In this document: positions 33,984 through 36,015 of the stretch, piece by piece | Numbering within the stretch: the first letter of the stretch is position 1 | Layout: each line of letters opens with the position of its first letter | DNA from: an uncultured Eubacteriales bacterium | GTDB lineage: Bacteria > Bacillota > Clostridia > TANB77 > CAG-508 | DNA length: 36,015 nucleotides | NCBI GenBank assembly: GCA_902488785.1 | Contig: CABTXJ010000001.1 | Span: 1-36,015, forward strand | Direction: 5' to 3' | Position numbers and translations under genes: made by a program | Notes under the pieces: generated by a model | The model's database searches: none | Told to the model about the DNA's origin: nothing | The model's input: only the letters and a program-made list of their open reading frames with translations

Positions 33984-34182
33984 AATAATTAAATTTTACC
34001 AAAGAGAAATATCTCCAATTATAAGTCAAAAAGGTACAGCATGTAAATATAGACCGACTTGTTCTCAGTATGCAATAGAAGCAATTGAAAAACATGGATC
34101 TATAAAAGGAATTTTTATGGCTATATGGAGAATAATAAGATGTAATCCTTTTTCAAAGGGTGGTTACGATCCAGTGAAATGA
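33964..34182 (+). CDS. yidD: Membrane protein insertion efficiency factor YidD
   Basis: Small membrane-associated protein assisting YidC-dependent insertion. 72 residues; 'FYQREISPI', 'CKYRPTCSQYAIEAIEKHG' and 'RIIRCNPFSKGGYDPV' are the family signature, including its three cysteines. An N-terminal amphipathic helix is visible. Lies 8 bases before yidC. Confidence 0.97.
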   Translation: MKKILIKIIKFYQREISPIISQKGTACKYRPTCSQYAIEAIEKHGSIKGIFMAIWRIIRCNPFSKGGYDPVK

Positions 34183-34189
34183 GGAAAAT

Positions 34190-35314
34190 ATGGCGTCAAT
34201 TTTTGAATTTTTTGCAAGAGTACTAGGCTATGTACTTAATTGGTTATATCTACTTACAAATAATTATGGATTTGCGATCTTGCTTTTAACAATATTAATC
34301 GCGCTAGTTATGATACCAGTAGATATTAAAAATAGAAAAATAAACAAGCAAAGTGCAAAACTTAGTAAAATACAAAAAGAAATAGAAGAAAAATACAAAG
34401 GAAATAGAGAAAAAATAAATAGTGAAATGATGAAAGAAATGCAAAAGCAAGGAATAAATCCTTTAGCTTCATGTTCAGGATGTTTGATTTCATTATTGCA
34501 ACTATTTATTATGATATCAATTTTTTACTTGGTAGGAAGTCCTCTTACATATGTAAAGAAATTACCAAAAGAAGAAATAAATAAATATTATATAGAAGCT
34601 GTTGAAAAAACATATAGTGAAAAATATGGTGAAAGTATTGATTTAAATAAATTAAAAGAAGAACAATCTAATAATAATGAACAAAAAGATCCTAAAAATG
34701 AAGAAAAACCTGAAGAACAAGAAAAAGGCAAGGATCAAAAAGATGAAATTTCAAACGAAGAAAAGCTAAAAAGAGTTAAAGAAATAGAAAGCAAGTTTGG
34801 AACAAATGGAAGAGAGATGTTTGTTATCCGCAAATTAGATAATGAAAAAGTTAATATGAATTTAGATTTCTTAGGAATTGATTTATCTAAAACACCAAGA
34901 GATACAGTGTCAAATATGAAGGATGCTTTTAGCAAAAATGGAATAAAAGTTTTAATTATACCAATAGGTTATATTATCCTTTCATTTATAAATGTTGGAA
35001 TAATGCAAAAAAGATTAGAAGAACAAACTAAGGAAGCTAAAGAAGAAGTAAATACAGATAATACAATGAAATCTAAATATAAAAGTGATCTTTCAGAAGA
35101 TAGTGAAAAATTAAATCAAGAAGATATGCAAGATATAATGATGTCTAGCAACAAAACAATGAGATATATAATGCCAGTTATGATATTTAGTATAACAATG
35201 ATTACACCAATAGCAATAGCACTATATTGGTTACTAAGCACAGCTTTTGATATGATTAAAAATAAAGTTGTAGATGATGTAATTGAAAAAGAAAATATAG
35301 AAGAAAAGGTGTAA
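34190..35314 (+). CDS. yidC: Membrane protein insertase YidC/Oxa1/SpoIIIJ with a large charged insertion
   Basis: Inserts membrane proteins, alone or with SecYEG. 374 residues against about 220-280 in many Clostridia. First hydrophobic block 13-42, then the cytoplasmic hairpin 45-90 ('NRKINKQSAKLSKIQKEIEE', 'MQKQGINPLASCSGC') and a second hydrophobic segment 98-116. Instead of a short loop, residues 124-250 form an acidic, Lys/Glu/Gln-rich stretch. Two further hydrophobic segments lie at 253-272 and 326-351. There is no lipobox, unlike SpoIIIJ of Bacillus. ATG with GAGGA upstream. The insertase identity is secure by fold pattern and operon. Confidence 0.93.
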   Translation: MASIFEFFARVLGYVLNWLYLLTNNYGFAILLLTILIALVMIPVDIKNRKINKQSAKLSKIQKEIEEKYKGNREKINSEMMKEMQKQGINPLASCSGCLISLLQLFIMISIFYLVGSPLTYVKKLPKEEINKYYIEAVEKTYSEKYGESIDLNKLKEEQSNNNEQKDPKNEEKPEEQEKGKDQKDEISNEEKLKRVKEIESKFGTNGREMFVIRKLDNEKVNMNLDFLGIDLSKTPRDTVSNMKDAFSKNGIKVLIIPIGYIILSFINVGIMQKRLEEQTKEAKEEVNTDNTMKSKYKSDLSEDSEKLNQEDMQDIMMSSNKTMRYIMPVMIFSITMITPIAIALYWLLSTAFDMIKNKVVDDVIEKENIEEKV

Positions 35315-35319
35315 GTACT

Positions 35320-35988
35320 ATGAGTGAAAAATATGAATTTAGTGGAATAACAAAAGAAGATGCAATAAGAAATGCAGAAGAAGAATTAAAAATAGATAAA
35401 GAAGCTTTAGATGTTGTAGTAAAAGATACATCAAAAGGTAAAACAATGTTTAGTATACTTGATACATCAAGAGTAACAATAGAAGTTACGGTAAAAAAAG
35501 ATAAAGTAAGGAATAATAGGTTTAAAAAAGAAAACGTTGAAAAAGCTAAAGAAAATTTAAAAGAGTTTTTAGATAATCTTAAGAAAATGTATTCTGAGGA
35601 TAAATTTGAATATGATATATATGAAGATGGAAGAAAATTATACGTAAACATAGATAATACTAAAAATGCTATTTGGATTGGATATAAAGGAAAAATTTTA
35701 GAATCAATGCAAAGAGTATTACAAGAAATTGGTACAAATGATTTTAAGTCTAATGTAAGAGTATATTTAAATATAGGTAATTATAAAGAAGAAAGAAAAA
35801 GACAGTTGTATAAAATAGCGGATAATGCTATAAAATCAATTGATAATAAAAAAGAAGAAGAAGATTTAAAACCAATGAATTCATATGAAAGAAAATTAAT
35901 ACATGATTATCTTAATGGATTAGGATATGAAACATATAGTGTAGGCGAAGAACCTAATAGGCATATAAAGGTTAAACCTAATAATTAG
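35320..35988 (+). CDS. jag: RNA-binding protein Jag/KhpB
   Basis: RNA-binding regulator of cell division and envelope, encoded after yidC in most Bacillota. 222 residues. The Jag-N domain is at 1-52 ('KYEFSGITKEDAIRNAEEEL'), followed by a Lys-rich linker. The KH domain contains the GYKGKILES loop (GxxG; about 125-133). The C-terminal R3H domain ends with 'SYERKLIHDYLNGLGYETYS'. It lies 5 bases after the yidC stop. An ATG at 35999-36001 lacks a ribosome site and has too little sequence to judge. Confidence 0.95.
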   Translation: MSEKYEFSGITKEDAIRNAEEELKIDKEALDVVVKDTSKGKTMFSILDTSRVTIEVTVKKDKVRNNRFKKENVEKAKENLKEFLDNLKKMYSEDKFEYDIYEDGRKLYVNIDNTKNAIWIGYKGKILESMQRVLQEIGTNDFKSNVRVYLNIGNYKEERKRQLYKIADNAIKSIDNKKEEEDLKPMNSYERKLIHDYLNGLGYETYSVGEEPNRHIKVKPNN

Positions 35989-36015
35989 TAAAATTGAAAT
36001 ATGGCAAAGCAATTA

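Noticed and set aside
1..36015. CRISPR array or insertion sequence
   Set aside because: No regularly spaced direct repeats and no transposase-like frames on either strand.
35999..36015. Start of the next gene (mnmE expected after jag)
   Set aside because: The five visible codons lack a ribosome site and do not resemble the MnmE start.

Overview
The window is the replication-origin region of a very AT-rich Bacillota chromosome, most likely an uncultured Clostridia-type lineage. The signs are the block dnaA-dnaN-recF-gyrB / gyrA, the rpmH-rnpA-yidD-yidC-jag block, Bacillota-type helicase loading genes (DnaD, DnaI-like), strong Shine-Dalgarno sequences and an SRP RNA next to dnaX. Genes point away from an origin at about 29.8-31.8 kb. 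To the left almost everything is on the minus strand; to the right everything is on the plus strand. I cannot name the species.

Layout from left to right: 3' part of murF (-); a GT28 glycosyltransferase (+); minC, recR, ybaB, dnaX and the small SRP RNA (-); an unknown membrane protein, tadA, dnaI-like and dnaD genes (-). Next comes a type IV secretion (T4SS)-like operon on the minus strand: a small membrane protein, VirD4-type coupling ATPase, pilin-like VirB2-type protein, TrbL/VirB6-type protein and PrgI/VirB3-type protein. Two unknown genes with their own promoters follow, then a divergent secreted G5/transglycosylase-like protein with a tRNA-Arg(CCU) behind it, then gyrA. A second minus-strand operon holds a T4SS-associated protein, the VirB4 ATPase, a CpaE/receiver-like protein and two unknown genes. 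M20 peptidase, GNAT, gyrB, recF, dnaN, oriC and dnaA follow. To the right are gpmA, about 800 bases without genes, rpmH, rnpA, yidD, yidC and jag.

The notable system is the T4SS. It has both ATPases (VirB4, VirD4), a polytopic channel subunit, a VirB3-type subunit, a pilin candidate and possibly a wall hydrolase, but no relaxase, integrase, or replication/partition genes of a mobile element appear in the window. It is interleaved with core replication genes and driven by near-perfect housekeeping promoters, which looks like a fixed chromosomal apparatus rather than a passing conjugative element.

An unexpected second signal is translational. Four genes of this region (pilin-like, TrbL-like, the VirB4-partner, and a signal-peptide protein) have a strong Shine-Dalgarno sequence 5-8 nt before an in-frame AUA and no AUG/GUG/UUG that could serve. 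The housekeeping genes all have AUG, except the UUG of the glycosyltransferase. Rare AUA initiation may jointly limit expression of this apparatus.

oriC is bipartite: DnaA boxes lie on both sides of dnaA, and a Bacillus-type unwinding module (DnaA boxes, short GC-rich spacer, six DnaA-trios, AT-rich DNA) lies on the dnaN side.
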